Origin: Eonycteris spelaea
Taxonomy: Eukaryota > Chordata > Mammalia > Chiroptera > Pteropodidae
NCBI GenBank assembly: GCA_003508835.1
Contig: PUFA01000007.1
Location: forward strand, 18,375,001-18,439,000
Direction of reading: 5' to 3'
DNA: 64,000 nucleotides
Below the pieces are notes generated by a model, which did not search any database, had not been told where the DNA came from, and worked only from the letters and a program-made list of their open reading frames with translations. Shown here in pieces: positions 36,269-48,191 of the stretch. The translations under genes and the position numbers were made by a program. Within the stretch, counting starts at the first letter, position 1; each line of letters begins with the position of its first letter.

Positions 36269-36504
36269 TATTTACCAATCTGATATGGAATAAAGTATTC
36301 AGGAACCAAAATTATAAAATTTCCCAAATACACAAATGGATCAACTGAAAGACTAGAAGTTTCTTGTTTGTTGGAGAATAATTCTCTGAAAAACAAACAA
36401 AGATTAAATCAAACATAAATTGACTTTAGTTTATTACTTGGGTTTTCCATACAAGTCTGTAAAAGTACTGGTCATAATAAATGCTGTAGAAAATCTAAGA
36501 AATT

Positions 36505-36607
36505 ATTTAGTCTAATGTCCAATTTTGTAGATGAAGAAGTTTAAGTAATTTGTCTAAGATGACATAATTAGGCCAGGAGTTTAACCTGTATTTTCCATAC
36601 ATATTAT
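36505..36607 (-). repeat. MIR-like SINE, reverse strand
   Basis: A ttttgtagatgaagaagttt block then taatttgtctaagatgac and taggccaggagtttaac, in antisense MIR order. Confidence 0.5.
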
Positions 36608-36609
36608 TT

Positions 36610-37275
36610 TACTCTATATTTCCTTTAAAAAGATTATCAATTTTCATATGAAGTTTTTATATACATTTTTATTCTTAATCATCTTTCTCCTGACCTTACT
36701 TGTTAACACATTTGCTAATGAAGTTTGGGGTTTCGCGGGGCATTTTTTCCATTTTATTCACATGCCTTTTTACCAAACCTTTATTAAAACAATATTCTCA
36801 TTTACATAAAGGTTTATTTCTTTGTTTTCCTACTTGAAACATAAGTTTTTTGAGAGTAAGACATCTAGATTTTCATCTACATGGTTCCAAGTCCTAGAAA
36901 AAAAGTCTTTCAATAACAACAAAAATAATTGTTGAATAAAAATCCATTTTGTTTTGTCCTTTTCAATGGGACTGGGTCATTATTGCAGCCATTCACCCCA
37001 AATAGCTATTTATGTAGTTTTTTCCTTTGGCACCACTTCGTCATCTCCAATTTTCATTCTTCTTCATGATTAAATAAGGAATTTAATTTACTGGAGCTTC
37101 TGAATATTATAGAAATACAAAATCTTCACATCGGCCCTTTCTATTCATAGGGATCACGTCAGACAGTGGACACAGATAAATTCTACTTATCTGTAGAATA
37201 CTTTTCTAAATTCCTAAAGCACACTATAATGTTAAATTGTTTAAAAATTTTCTTCCTTTGTATTTTGTCTAAATA
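36610..37275. other. Unassigned AT-rich DNA
   Basis: No gene or named repeat. T-rich over most of its length. Confidence 0.35.
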
Positions 37276-37279
37276 ACAT

Positions 37280-37440
37280 TTACTCATCTTTTAAACAACT
37301 ATTTATTAAACCCTCTATAAGTTACATGGAGTTTTAGGCATTGGAAATAAACACTGAACAAAACTGACACTACTCCTGACCTTATAGAGTTTATATTCTA
37401 GAGTGAGGAGGAAGATGGAATTTAAAAAAAAAAAAAAACA
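37280..37440 (-). repeat. L2 3' end, reverse strand
   Basis: A aacaactatttattaaaccc block, then ggcattggaaataaacactg and gaccttatagagtttatatt, antisense L2 order. An A16 run at about 37423-37438 ends it. Confidence 0.6.
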
Positions 37441-37940
37441 CCAAACTGAATAAAACAATAAAAAGTCTATTAAAAATGAAAATCGAAACATTGGTTAAGG
37501 AAATACCTTCTTTGTATACACATTTTCATTTTTTTTTTTTTGGAGTGTGATTTTAGAGCATGCTTTCTAAACATACTAAATGTTGGGTTGCAAATATATT
37601 TATCTATCCTTGCCCCAGTATATCTGAAAAGATTGTTCTAAATGCTTCTGTGAAATAATGAATCTTTATGACCACATGGTCAATATAGCAATATTTTTCA
37701 GAAATAAAAATGAATTCTATTCTGACCTAATTTTATCTCATTTTATGAAAAATGTCAGTATTGTTTATTAACGAGACATTGCTGAACATTATGGCTTCAG
37801 TGTTGAACAAACGAAAGAAAGCTCTGATGGAGCTTTTCACAATGTTTGTAATACTGATGGTTTGTGAGCATTTTTTTTTACTACTAATTATATATTGTTG
37901 CTTAATCTTTAAAAACTTGGAAGCTTACAAACTGAAGTAG
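37441..37940. other. Unassigned AT-rich DNA
   Basis: No gene. The 62-codon ORF at 37752 is Leu/Phe-rich near its end and unrecognised. Confidence 0.35.
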
Positions 37941-38250
37941 AGGTCCATAACCAGGCCATGCAGATGTATGTAACTGCATTATGAGAAGTATATTTTACCA
38001 TATTCGTGTGGACCCTGAGTATGGATGCAACCTCTGAACCAGCCAAATGGTATGTACAATATGGCATACGATGCTCTGGACTTGGAGAAGTGTTTGTCCT
38101 CTTCTGGCACACTGCCTGGACCACTGAAGTTCAAGTGCCCCTTTGTGAAGAACCAGCAAGGCATTATGTATCCTCAACTCATATATTTCCTTTGCACCGT
38201 TTCTTACTTCAGTAGTAAACCGAAGTCAAAGGAACCTTGAACTGATGCTA
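37941..38250. other. Unassigned GC-richer block, possible pseudogene or conserved element
   Basis: This stretch is clearly less AT-rich than its flanks and is not a repeat I know. Six overlapping ORFs of 60-71 codons span both strands, the longest + strand one at 38025-38240 ending before an unremarkable stop. An AATAAA lies about 110 bases downstream at 38356. No domain is recognised in any frame and no splice-site pair brackets it. It could be a decayed processed pseudogene, an unnamed repeat or a conserved noncoding element. Confidence 0.3.
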
Positions 38251-38259
38251 AATCATCAA

Positions 38260-39790
38260 CGTCATTATCAGTGGGCATGTAGATTAGATTTTATGATCTA
38301 GCCAATACATCAGAGTCTTCCATGTTTCTTATCATAAAATGTGAACAATGCTTAATAAATTTATTCATTTTAGGAATTCTAGCATATGAATTCTCTTCAT
38401 ATTCACTGACGTTTCACATGTAGCTTTTTTTTTTTTCTTTCGACATGGGGTATTGAAAGTTGAAAGACATAAGAGGTTAGAGTGCTGGAATTGTTCAACA
38501 TATAGATGGCAAAGTCATTCAGGCTGATGACAAGGGTCAGAGCAGTGAAGAAGGCTGACATGGCTATCATTATCTTGCTTGATAAGTGAGAAGGAACTGG
38601 AATGAGAGGAAGGTCAATAGATGGTAATCTCGAATAGGAATAAAAAGAGTCTTAGCAAAAGTTCTAAAGAAATACCTGGGATTTAATCCTCTTATGTATA
38701 AATCAAGTGACTATTGAATCCTCATGATTCAGAGGTGATTCCAAGCCTGGGAAATGCTTTCTAGATGCACACTAATCTAGAGGCCAGGGGTAGTTGGCAT
38801 GTTTATGTTATTGTTTATGTTACTGTTACTAATGAAATCTATACAGACTAATAGGAAAAGAGAAAACACTTTAGACAGATTTTGAAATCAAGATTAGTTG
38901 TCCCGCTAAATACTTAGGGAAAAAATTAGAGCCTGTTTTGCACAAATTGTTAATTTCTAAAAAGAAATGGTGAGGGACAAAAAGAACTCAGTAGGGATTG
39001 TTCTTTTTTAAAAGAATTTAAGAGAAAAATAAAATGGAAAGAAGAGAACAGAGAGATGTGGGCAATAGGGCTCTGAGTCTCTGACAGAGTCTACATTTTA
39101 TAAGTCTATTTATAATTTATTGGCAGCCTGGGTGGGATCAGAGCAGAGTACAGTCTCAGATAGCACATAATTTATAACAAGAATTAATTTCTACCTCCCT
39201 CAAGAGTGTGGGGTTTTATCTTTGGAAAATCAGCAGTGGGAGGATTTACATTGACTAGAGCAGCAGTTACTGTTGGTCAGTGATTTCAAAGCCTCTAGAC
39301 AATGCTATATATGTCAAGCACCTGGATCTGCAGTAATGAACATCCTAATAGTCAGCACTTATCATTAGCTGTTTACTGTGAATGAAAGGTACTGGAGGTT
39401 ACTACTTGTTCGCATTTAGAGATGAAATTACCTTTTACGCTAGAGAATGCCATCCGTTATGACGACAGAGAAATGGAATTAAATTTTCAGATCTTAAGAA
39501 ATCCAATTCCTGCTTAACATATGTTCTCAGTGGCAGAGAGAAATTCAGAAGAACAGTCAAGGGGTTCCTTTTGGATTGACCATTTGCTCAATCGCATTCT
39601 TAGAGAGCTCAATCTGCCAAGGGGGGTTATGTGATGAAATCACTGTAGGATCATGCTCCCTTGTCCCAAGTCCTATATCTTACCTTTATTTAACTAGCAA
39701 AACATATCCCATGATTCAACACCTCTTCGCTCCCCCCCCATGCACATCACTCTGGTCCATGCCATCATCATTCCTTCACTGTGCTGAAGC
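38260..39790. other. Unassigned DNA
   Basis: No gene or clear repeat. The ORF at 39576-39803 runs into the L2 below and is not a gene. Confidence 0.35.
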
Positions 39791-39794
39791 ACTC

Positions 39795-40375
39795 ATGTCT
39801 TGATTGGTCTCACTACTTTCCTTCTTCATCTTCCTAATGTCTCTTTTCTATAGAGCAGCTAAGGTGGGTCTTTTAAAGATGAAACCAGACTGTACCACTC
39901 ACTTATTTAAAACCTTTCACTGTCTTTTGATTTCACATTAATTATAAAATTTAGACTTTTGCCATGGTCCACAAGATCCTACCCAAACTGGCTCTTAGTT
40001 TTGGATTACTTCATTGGTGTCATTTTTTAACTTCCTGTTCCTTTTCTCACTATGATCAGCCAAACTGGACTTTTGCCTGTCAAGCAAATTTCTGCTCAAA
40101 GTAATGCTACTTGTCTTTGCCTATGTCCAGGGCTTGCTCTATGGTTTAACTCAGGTCTCATCTCAGATGCCAACTTCTTAGACCAATAGATCTAAAAGAG
40201 AGCCATTTTAGTGACTACTTATTTGGTTTGTCTTCATAGCTTTTATCACTTTTTGCATTTAGTTTATGATTTTTCTTATCCTTTTGAGGGCAGAATATTA
40301 GTGCTGCATCTCTAGTGCTTAGAACATTTTCTGATGCATAAAAGATATTCAATAAATATTTGATCAAGGAAGAAA
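39795..40375 (+). repeat. L2 LINE 3' region
   Basis: A aaccagactgtaccactcac block, then cctttcactgtcttttg, ttgccatggtccacaagatc, gtgccc-type core, gcttgctctatggtttaac, a ttttgagggcagaatattag block and a gatattcaataaatatttga terminus follow the L2 3' end in order. It is one of the longest L2 pieces here and is not coding. Confidence 0.78.
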
Positions 40376-40379
40376 AAAA

Positions 40380-41045
40380 CAAGAAAAAGGGGAGGGAGGG
40401 AAGAAGAGAAGAAGGAAGATAGACCATAAATTTAAAAGATAAATAAAAACTAAGTGATTAAGAAATTGTCTTATTTTATAACATATTACCCAAAAGGATA
40501 AAATGAAAAGCTTTAGCATATCTAGAAAGTGCAGGTAAAATCCAGTTCCTGAAAAAATTTAGATAAACAAACCTACTTTCCCCCACTGAAAGATGTAAAT
40601 GTTTGTGGTAGGGGTGGCTGTGTGGTGATGAAAAGAAAAGCATTTCTAATGGCCGCTGATTTGTTTTCATTTAACTTTCCTTGGTAAATAATTTACTGAC
40701 CAAAACAAAAAAACTATAAAAACGTAAAGACACAAAAAGAGCTGAAATTGTTCAATTAACACCAGCTGTGAATCAAACCTTATAATCTGTAATCAATTAC
40801 ATTAAATAACATGGATTTTATGGCCTATTAGGGTTCACATTGACTGTTAGGTGAGAACTTACTATAGAACCTCTCTTATTGATACTGCTCATTTGGCTAA
40901 TCTACTCATCTAGTGAAAACAACAACAACAAATAAACAAATCTGTACTTTGCTTTGTGGATAATTTCTTCCCAGTTTTGAACATGGAAAAAAAATTCGAG
41001 AAAATATTTTGCTTTTACCTCAATTCCCATCTAGTGGCAAAGTGG
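40380..41045. other. Unassigned DNA
   Basis: A purine-rich tract lies at 40370-40425. No gene or named repeat. Confidence 0.35.
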
Positions 41046-41054
41046 GCAAGCATA

Positions 41055-41210
41055 GCATCACAAAATCATTTACTACTCGCCAGGCACTGTGCTAAGTATC
41101 GTACTAAGCAGAGGTGAATACACACTTAGGAGAAAGTCTCTATTTCAGATCTGTCCTCTGGCACTGTGTTCAGAACATTGCACAGCAAACATTATTATAT
41201 GAAACCGAAG
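41055..41210 (-). repeat. L2 3' end, reverse strand
   Basis: A ctcgccaggcactgtgctaa block, followed by gtactaagcagaggtgaata, in antisense L2 order. Confidence 0.55.
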
Positions 41211-41212
41211 TA

Positions 41213-41410
41213 GTGTTTTACTAGGCCAGGCTCTGTGCTAGGTACATTTCGAATGTAACACACCTAATGACAGAATGTGAAGTTGCGTATTATCATTCCA
41301 TTTTGTAGATGAGGAAGAAGAAGCTAAGAGAGGTTGACTCCCAAAATAACCCAACCAGCCATCCAGATCTAAAGTCCCTGCCCTTACCTACCACATCAGA
41401 TCGCTCCTCA
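41213..41410 (-). repeat. MIR SINE, reverse strand
   Basis: A aggccaggctctgtgctagg block, then ttatcattccattttgtag, atgaggaagaagaagctaag and catccagatctaaagtccc, antisense MIR order. It abuts the L2 piece, whose 3' end it shares. Confidence 0.7.
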
Positions 41411-41411
41411 T

Positions 41412-42170
41412 TAAATTGAAGATACAATCAATGGCTAGGTAAGATTTTTTTCTTCTGTGAAATTAGCCTGAACTTGGCACAACTGACAAATAAACAAATA
41501 GTTACCACATAATATTAGGATTTGAATTTCCAGAACAACACTAATTACTAATGCAAAATAGTTTAGGTTACTAATCCAAAATAGTTTAGGATAATTCCCG
41601 GTATGTGTACATGGGAGTAATGGCAGCGTGCAGACTAATAATGACTCATAAAGAATGAGAACCTGAAAAAGTCAACAAATAATGATTGAGTTCAGTTCTC
41701 TATGGAAGTAGTAACCTCCACTAAGTAATAAATACATTGCTCGGTTTACAGAACGAACACATTTCAGTTTAAGTGACAAAATTTAAGAGAACTTGAATGT
41801 ATATTATTAGCAAATATAAAAGGACATTACAGGTAACTGGTAACACTTAATCCCCAGCAGGAAAAATATGTCTAGAAAAGCTGAACTCGAAGAGTAAGAA
41901 TTGTTCATGTGTTTTGGGAGACAGTAGGATTATTTATGATATTCCGATTCTCATTCTTTAAGATATGGAATACGTTTGGAATGTCATGTGATCTGAAGTC
42001 AAGCAAACCATCTGTCTTTCTTTAGCCAACAAAATATAAGAGAAAGCTTGGTGTTTCACTTCCGAGGGCTACACGGTTGGGAGCTAGTGTGCAGTTTGCC
42101 TTATTTTCTTTTTTGTGATGTATAGTGACTGGTGAGGCTTCGGAATGCAGAGGTTCTCACCTCATGGGTC
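41412..42170. other. Unassigned DNA
   Basis: No gene. A short imperfect direct repeat, caaaatagtttagg, occurs twice at about 41554-41590, the copies about 24 bases apart. Confidence 0.4.
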
Positions 42171-42174
42171 CCTG

Positions 42175-42310
42175 ATGAAAACACAAGGACTAACTCAACA
42201 TGGATGCGTCGTACGAGTAAGAAATAAACCTGCATAACTTTAAATTCCCGAGATTTGGCACGGTTGTGAACCATGGTTATAAACAGCTTATCCTAGAAGC
42301 TGGAGGGGGA
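42175..42310 (+). mobile_element. Possible LTR 3' end (MaLR/ERVL-like)
   Basis: A gagtaagaaataaacctgc motif, then cccgagatttggcacggttg and acagcttatcctagaagc resemble the 3' end of several MaLR/ERVL LTRs, with AATAAA as poly(A) signal. The 5' part may extend left, but I cannot define it. Confidence 0.4.
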
Positions 42311-42314
42311 GTCC

Positions 42315-43620
42315 AGTCTGATACTTTTTAGGACAGAGGGTCCTCTGAGGGTCCCTGGGAAGTGGAAATAATTTCATCAGTCATCATCTTGATATCATGA
42401 GCCATTGATATTGCCTAATTTCTCTTCATCTGATTATTCTTACTAAATATTTTCCAATGAGAACTTTTCTTGCCATATAGCCTGCAGGAAGATAATACAC
42501 TAATATGAAACGTCTCTCTGCCTATCAATTATATTTCTCCATTATTAAACTGATTCCTTGGCATTCTAAATGACTCATCAGGCTTCTATTTGTTTGATTA
42601 ATGTAGTTCTGGCCCTGAGAGACTGACCACATGAGGTGGGTCCATTGGCTAAAATGGGTTTGGGAAGTAACACATCAGCTTTTGAGATGGATATAGAGAT
42701 AAAGAAAGAGACAGAGCGGGATAGAAAGGAGAGGGAGTGAGAAATTGCCTGGTTACTTCTAAAAGGATTTTTATTTAAATTCTGCTTTCAAGGTGACCAG
42801 TCACCTCTTAGTTCTGAATCTGATGAAGCAAAATATGTTCATAAAACTGTGTCTATACTTTTCATCAGTTCTCTTCGGACATTTATTTTTGGTCAAGGAG
42901 GCAGGTGGAAAAAAGCAAAAACAGGGGCGTCTCTGCTTTCCCAATTGTATTTCCAGATTGCCTCACGTGCTTGGATATTTTGTTGAACAAATAACCTCCT
43001 CCATCAAATTGACAGGTCTTTTTGGTTAACTTGCTTCCATAATAAATGTTCCATCACCTACATCTATTTTTATTAAACAAGGTGTGGCAAGGATGGAGGA
43101 ACGGTTTTATAGTCAGTAGGCACTTCTGTTTTCAGCAGCTATTGTATTTTTAATTTGTGTTTTTCTATTATGTTAGAATAATGTGCACCAGATTATAAAT
43201 GCCTGGCTTGAAATAAAATTATTCTCTATTGTCATCAATTTTCATAGGAATTCATGGATAGGTTATACCGGTTGAGACCCACAGATATTTGACAGCACCT
43301 GACTTATAAATTAGTCTGTTCCTTCAGCTATTGATTGATTTCTGGACATAAATAACAAAGGAAATGTCAGAGCGATAATTTATCCATTCTTTTTGGTCAT
43401 GACTTGTGTTTCAGAAACATTGTTTATTTTGCTTGGGTTCTGACTGAATTTATAATGTGTCAGGCCCTCTGTACACACTGCTTTTTTTGCTGTTGCTTTC
43501 AGATTATCATCCAAGAAAGGAACAGCAAAAAGCATACATTCATGTGACTAAAATCAAAGCTCTGTAGATTTATGACCATCAATTCTGAACTGAATAATCT
43601 AGAGAGAAGCTAGTATAAAA
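42315..43620. other. Unassigned DNA
   Basis: No named repeat. The ORF at 42793-43029 has no domain. Confidence 0.35.
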
Positions 43621-43624
43621 TCTT

Positions 43625-44215
43625 GAAAAGAAGCAGCATTAATGAAATCCATTTGTCTATTGGATTAATTTCAAATCCTTGGCTTGATACTTAAAGACCT
43701 TTTATGGCCTTTCCTTTCATTTATTTGTTCATTGCTTCCTTCCCTCCATTCCATCATCCTTTCCTCCTTCTGCCAGCTCCCTCCTCTCTTTGTTCCTTTC
43801 CTCCCTTAGTAAAACGTGTATTAGTGTCTAGAACATACTTCTTAAGGCCAACGGGAATATTGACCACTATAGTATTGGTGATATTTGATTCTTTTCAACC
43901 TCTGTGCCCTTTCTTACAGTTTTTTTTTTCCTGCCTAGAATGCTCTCTTCCTTTCATTTTCTATGTGTTCCATAAGTAGCCCTTATTCTAAAGTTAGTTG
44001 ATATATTTAGTCTTCCACAAGCCTTTAACAAACACTCGAGTCTGTGTGCAATCCTTACTTGTACCTCTTTACTGTGGCATTTACCAAAGCCTTACTTATT
44101 TTAGAATGATCTGTACCTGCCCCATTTTAATCTGTCTAGATTGTTAACGTGCTAACTGTGGAGGAGACTGACTGACTCTGTGTGATGCCCCTGCAGTGCC
44201 TTGCATAGAACATAT
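43625..44215 (+). repeat. L2 LINE 3' region with a T/C-rich insert
   Basis: A cttaaagaccttttatggcc block, then (after 43720-43810, rich in cttc and ctcc units) tgcctagaatgctctcttcc, acctctttactgtggcattt and a cagtgccttgcatagaac terminus follow L2. The 91-codon ORF across it is a by-product. Confidence 0.65.
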
Positions 44216-44287
44216 ATATATATAAAAAAAAAAACACACAAACAAAACCTACACAAAACCCAAAATCCTACCAATAAGTGCTACAGA

Positions 44288-44395
44288 AAGAGCACAACAC
44301 TAGAGGGCAAACAGATCCGAGTTTGAGACTTGAAATTCTGAAGACTCCTTTGTACCTCGTTTACCTTTAATAAAAGTGAAAATGACTGCAGCCTT
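44288..44395 (+). repeat. Partial MIR SINE
   Basis: A gaaagagcacaacactagag block then cagatccgagtttgagac and acctttaataaaagtgaaaa, MIR 5' to central order. Diverged. Confidence 0.4.
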
Positions 44396-44574
44396 TTTTT
44401 TTTTCTTTTCGGAAGAGTTACAACTTCACAATTTATGACTCGAATATATGCCTTCTGTTAACTAATTTAACATCTGATAAATCAGAGGGTCTTAGTATCA
44501 CAGGCTTTAAAGCATGCAGGGGGTATTTTACAGACCCTCTGGATAAAGAATTGAACATATCAAATATCTTTAAT

Positions 44575-44830
44575 GTAACAATAGCAGATAACTCATTATT
44601 GAGCACATCATAAATGGCAGGTTCTATGCTAGGTGTTTTAGATTATGCTTTTCAATACTCACCAGGACAAATAAATGAACAAAAACAAAATGTGATGGTA
44701 GATTACACTGAACCTACTTTATCATGAGAAAACTGAGGCACAGTTTGGTTAAGTCCCTTGGCTCACCCAGAGTCAGAATTCAATCAATGTCTGTCTGATA
44801 CTAAAGCCCATGCTCTTTCTGTCAAATAAA
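44575..44830 (-). repeat. MIR SINE, reverse strand
   Basis: A ggcaggttctatgctagg block, then gaaaactgaggcacagtttg, gttaagtcccttggctcacc and actaaagcccatgctctttc, antisense MIR order. A short unrelated stretch near 44665-44710 interrupts it. Confidence 0.68.
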
Positions 44831-44999
44831 TTAAAATTCTTGTGTATTCTATATATGTACATCAATTGATATCAATAGATAGTATATCATTGTGCATTTG
44901 TTGGCACAGAGCATAATTAGTGTTTTCAAATACCTCATGTGTAAGTTTGGTTTCTTTCAAATAACTCTTAGACTTAAAGTTAAGAAACTATTTTGATTC

Positions 45000-45402
45000 C
45001 CACCCCTAATATATGACTAGCGGCAGGGAAGGGGGCATGTAATCAATGCCGTACTGTCTTGTCTCCAATCTCTGTAACCCAGTTCCGCCCTGCTGCTTCA
45101 GGCCTGTGAGTTAGTTATATTTCCAGTCGTGGGCATGTTTGCACAGAATCACCCACACTCTGTTCTTTCCCAGGTGCTACACTGCCTAAGTCAGAAGGCT
45201 GGGATGAGAGATTCAGGCCGAAGACACGGAACTCAGCAGCCCTAGGGACAACCAAGAAGATCCAAGTCAAAGTCCTTGTGCAAGATCCTGGTCCTCTAAC
45301 TGTCATAGTCCTGACATAGGGGCCAAGAAAAATTCTTCATCTTTCATCCTGGAAAGAGTTCAGTCGTCCTATGTCAGAAAAAAAAAAAAAAAAAAAAAAA
45401 AA
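45000..45402 (+). mobile_element. Unassigned retroposon-like sequence ending in 25 A
   Basis: This block is close to half G+C in an AT-rich setting and ends in an uninterrupted run of 25 A (45378-45402). The last bases before the run, cctatgtcag (45368-45377), are the exact reverse complement of ctgacatagg at 45311-45320, giving a 10-bp stem with a 47-base loop immediately before the A run. No AATAAA precedes the run. No matching target-site duplication was found. I do not recognise the body as a known SINE, and the 5' limit is a guess. Confidence 0.35.
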
Positions 45403-45403
45403 G

Positions 45404-45560
45404 GGCCAGAACTGCTGTATCTTCATTTGTGCATAAGTGTCAATGTCAAATGTGCACTTGACAATTGACGAGCATTCACACACACTTGTTTGATTCTAAC
45501 CCCACCCTCTGAGTGAGGTGTTTCTCCTAACCACTCAGTTATAGCATATTGCTGTCATTA
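45404..45560. other. Unassigned DNA
   Basis: No repeat named. The run gtgcacttgacaattgac near 45450 sits in plain sequence. Confidence 0.35.
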
Positions 45561-45579
45561 CTTATTTTATTCTTTTAGT

Positions 45580-46050
45580 TCCTTTTAAAACATTTCTGCT
45601 TTCATTTTCCTCCCTTGCAAGTATTGTAATATTTTCAATACACATCCATTAATTTTATGAGTCAAATGTAGTGTTGCATTGTGTGCATGCATTTTTATTT
45701 CACGTAACAGCACTGTACAATAGACCACATTCTGCACAAACTTTTTCTCCTTCAGTGCTGTGTTTTTAAGATTGATGCATGGCACTATGTGTATATCTAA
45801 GCTTTTAAAATTTTAATTGCTGCATGATTCACAGAGTGTATATCTATTGCACATTATCCTACCCCAGTGATAAACACTTAGACCATCTACAGCCTCATTC
45901 TCTCCAAACAAAATTCTGTTGAACATCCTCATACACGTATCCTTATGGACACACATAAGTTTCTCTCTGGAGGATTAATTAGCCATAGGATATATTCACA
46001 TTAAATTTGACTAACTATTGCTTCAGTCATTTGACTAAAATGACTGCATC
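45580..46050 (-). mobile_element. Old L1 3' UTR, reverse strand
   Basis: A gattgatgcatggcactatg block, then attgctgcatgattcacag, ttctgttgaacatcctcata and tctctctggaggattaatta follow the antisense of the L1M 3' UTR. The following expected block appears at 48195. See findings. Confidence 0.55.
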
Positions 46051-46189
46051 AGTCTGGACTCAAAGAAGTAATTTCAGGATTCTTATAACTCCACGCCCAT
46101 GCTCCCTCGTGGCTTTACTCAGCTTTCTAACTTTTCCCAATCTAATGCATGCTAACTGATATTTTATTGTTTTGACTTGTATATTTTTT

Positions 46190-46400
46190 ATTTGCCAATG
46201 TTTTTTTAAACAAATTTATTTATTTAAATTGGTTTCAATATACAGTACACTAGTTAGACATCTATATGTTCAGAGAAAGGATCACCCCAGTTTCTCCCTC
46301 CCTCCCCTGGCCCTCCACTTAGCCATCATATTAATGCTAACTGCATTCCCTCTGCCTGCTCCCCATCCCTGCACCCAACTATCAACTACTAATTTATACT
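46190..46400. other. Unassigned, perhaps LINE-derived
   Basis: An atacagtacactagttagac stretch and a C-rich run near 46300-46330. Possibly antisense L1 3' UTR. No gene. Confidence 0.3.
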
Positions 46401-46550
46401 GTTTTAACTCGTATTTTGCTAGTCTTAAATCTGAAACTGTATATACTCTATGAAAACAGGGATTTTTGACTGTTGTGTTTAATGATATATTTCTGAGGTC
46501 TATCGTTGGCAGGTGTAGATTCTCAGTAAATGTCTATTGAATGTCTCAAC
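46400..46550 (+). repeat. L2 3' end
   Basis: A actctatgaaaacagggatt block, tgttgtgtttaatgata, and a gattctcagtaaatgtctat plus tgaatgtct terminus match the L2 3' end. Confidence 0.55.
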
Positions 46551-46577
46551 ATATATATATGATCTGTTTAGGCATCT

Positions 46578-46632
46578 ACTACTACTATTATAATTATTAT
46601 TATTAATTATTATTAGCAGTAGTATTACTACT
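46578..46632 (+). repeat. (TTA/CTA)n microsatellite
   Basis: Repeats of att, act and tta at 46578-46632, imperfect. Confidence 0.75.
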
Positions 46633-46699
46633 ATTTAATCTATTGGTTTTCTGCATTTTTCTTTTGATTTGCACGAATTCTTAATACATTATAGATATA

Positions 46700-47199
46700 A
46701 ATGTTTGTAAGTTTATTTAATTTATTCTCCCAATCTGTTATCTTTTAACTTTGTTTGCATTTCCTTAATATAACAAAATTCCCTAATTTTGATATAAGCA
46801 AATAAATTAAATCTTTACCCATATAATTTGTACTTTTATACTATTATTTTTATAAAAGTCCTGACTTATTGATCATAAATGTTCTCCTCATTTTCTTAAA
46901 TTAACTTTATAGTTTTATATTTCACACTTGGGTTTTTGATGTATCTGGAGTACACATTTATATATGATATTACAAAAGAGCACATTTCATTTTCCTCCCA
47001 TATTCTAAATCATGTTTCACACTACTATCTATTAAACAGTCTGTCTTTTTTTCATTGATTTGTGGAGCTGTATTTGTCTTACAGCACGTTTCCTCATGAA
47101 CAGTTTCTCATGAATTCTGCCTTGTGTATGTTAGTTTTGCACCAGAAGCATCCCAGTCTGTTTAGATAAATGATAGATAATAGATAGATAGATAGATAG

Positions 47200-47232
<33 letters not shown>

Positions 47233-47640
47233 TTGTAGTATGTTCTCATTTTTTTCTTCATCTTTTGCAATTGGCTTAGCCATTTGTTGACTCACATTTT
47301 TTTATGTAAATTTTAGAATAAATTTCTCGAGTTCGTACAAATTGGATTTTGGTTGAAATTGCACTTAGCTTAGCGATTGATCTAGAGAGAATTGTCATCT
47401 TTAAAATATGGACTGTTTTTACCCCCCTAGAATGTCTCTACACTTACTTTGATTTTCTCCTTTTGTCATGTAATGGAACTACCTTTTTTCTCCATACAAT
47501 CATGAATTCCTTATTAATTCCTAGATATTTCATGTTGGTTTTTGTATAGTATATTGTTTTTATTATATTTTTGAGTTCATTTGTGTAAGACAAATCTTAT
47601 ACCAGCAAACTGTCTAAACTATCATATTCCTTGATTTTTC
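46700..47640 (-). mobile_element. Old L1 ORF2 3' region, reverse strand
   Basis: A gtatctggagtacacattta block, then ggattttggttgaaattgca, tctagagagaattgtcatct, a ccattt-type ttttgtcatgtaatggaac stretch and attaattcctagatatttca follow the antisense of L1 ORF2's C-terminal part. A (GATA)n run lies inside at 47172-47232. All frames are broken. Confidence 0.7.
47172..47232 (+). repeat. (GATA)n microsatellite
   Basis: About 60 bases of gata with few interruptions, inside the L1 fragment. Confidence 0.9.
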
Positions 47641-48190
47641 TAAGGCATTTCTAGCTTCTGAAAATGATGAAACTCTTATCTCTTCCCTTCTAGTGCATAA
47701 CATTGACGGGTCTACCAGAGGTATATAAAAGAGTAGCAATGATAGTGTCACTGTATAGAGTTGTATAATCTGTATCCTGCTTAGTCCTCTGTAGTGCTGT
47801 GCACATCATAGTCTACATGAATGACAGCTTTGCAGTTGCTCAGGGCAGTAACTTGTGCTTCTGTAGACGTAGCCTCTGAGCAATCCTGACTCATCTCCAA
47901 TAAAAGACATTGTCTTAGGTTTTTCCATTAAGAATAAGAGTGTTGTAGAAGTTCAGTAAATGACATTTAACCAAGTTAAGAAAATTTCTAAAATGTAAAA
48001 AGTTTCTTTAAAATTGGCAATAAATACCAAGCTTTTTTTTCAAATGTTATTATTATTTTTTTTTTTGGTTCAGAATCTGGTAAAATTACATTCATTAATT
48101 ATCTAAAAAAAAAAAAAGCTTAAACCTAGCTAAAATATGACTTGATCACATTTGTTTTAATATACTCTAGTTTTTATTAGGTAAAACTCT
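47640..48190. other. Unassigned DNA
   Basis: No gene or named repeat. A run of T with interruptions lies at 48052-48067 and an A12 run at about 48105-48116. Confidence 0.35.
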
Positions 48191-48191
48191 A

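Noticed and set aside
6836..47232. CRISPR-like arrays at the regularly repeating GATA tracts
   Set aside because: They are contiguous microsatellites without spacers, and the sequence is mammalian.
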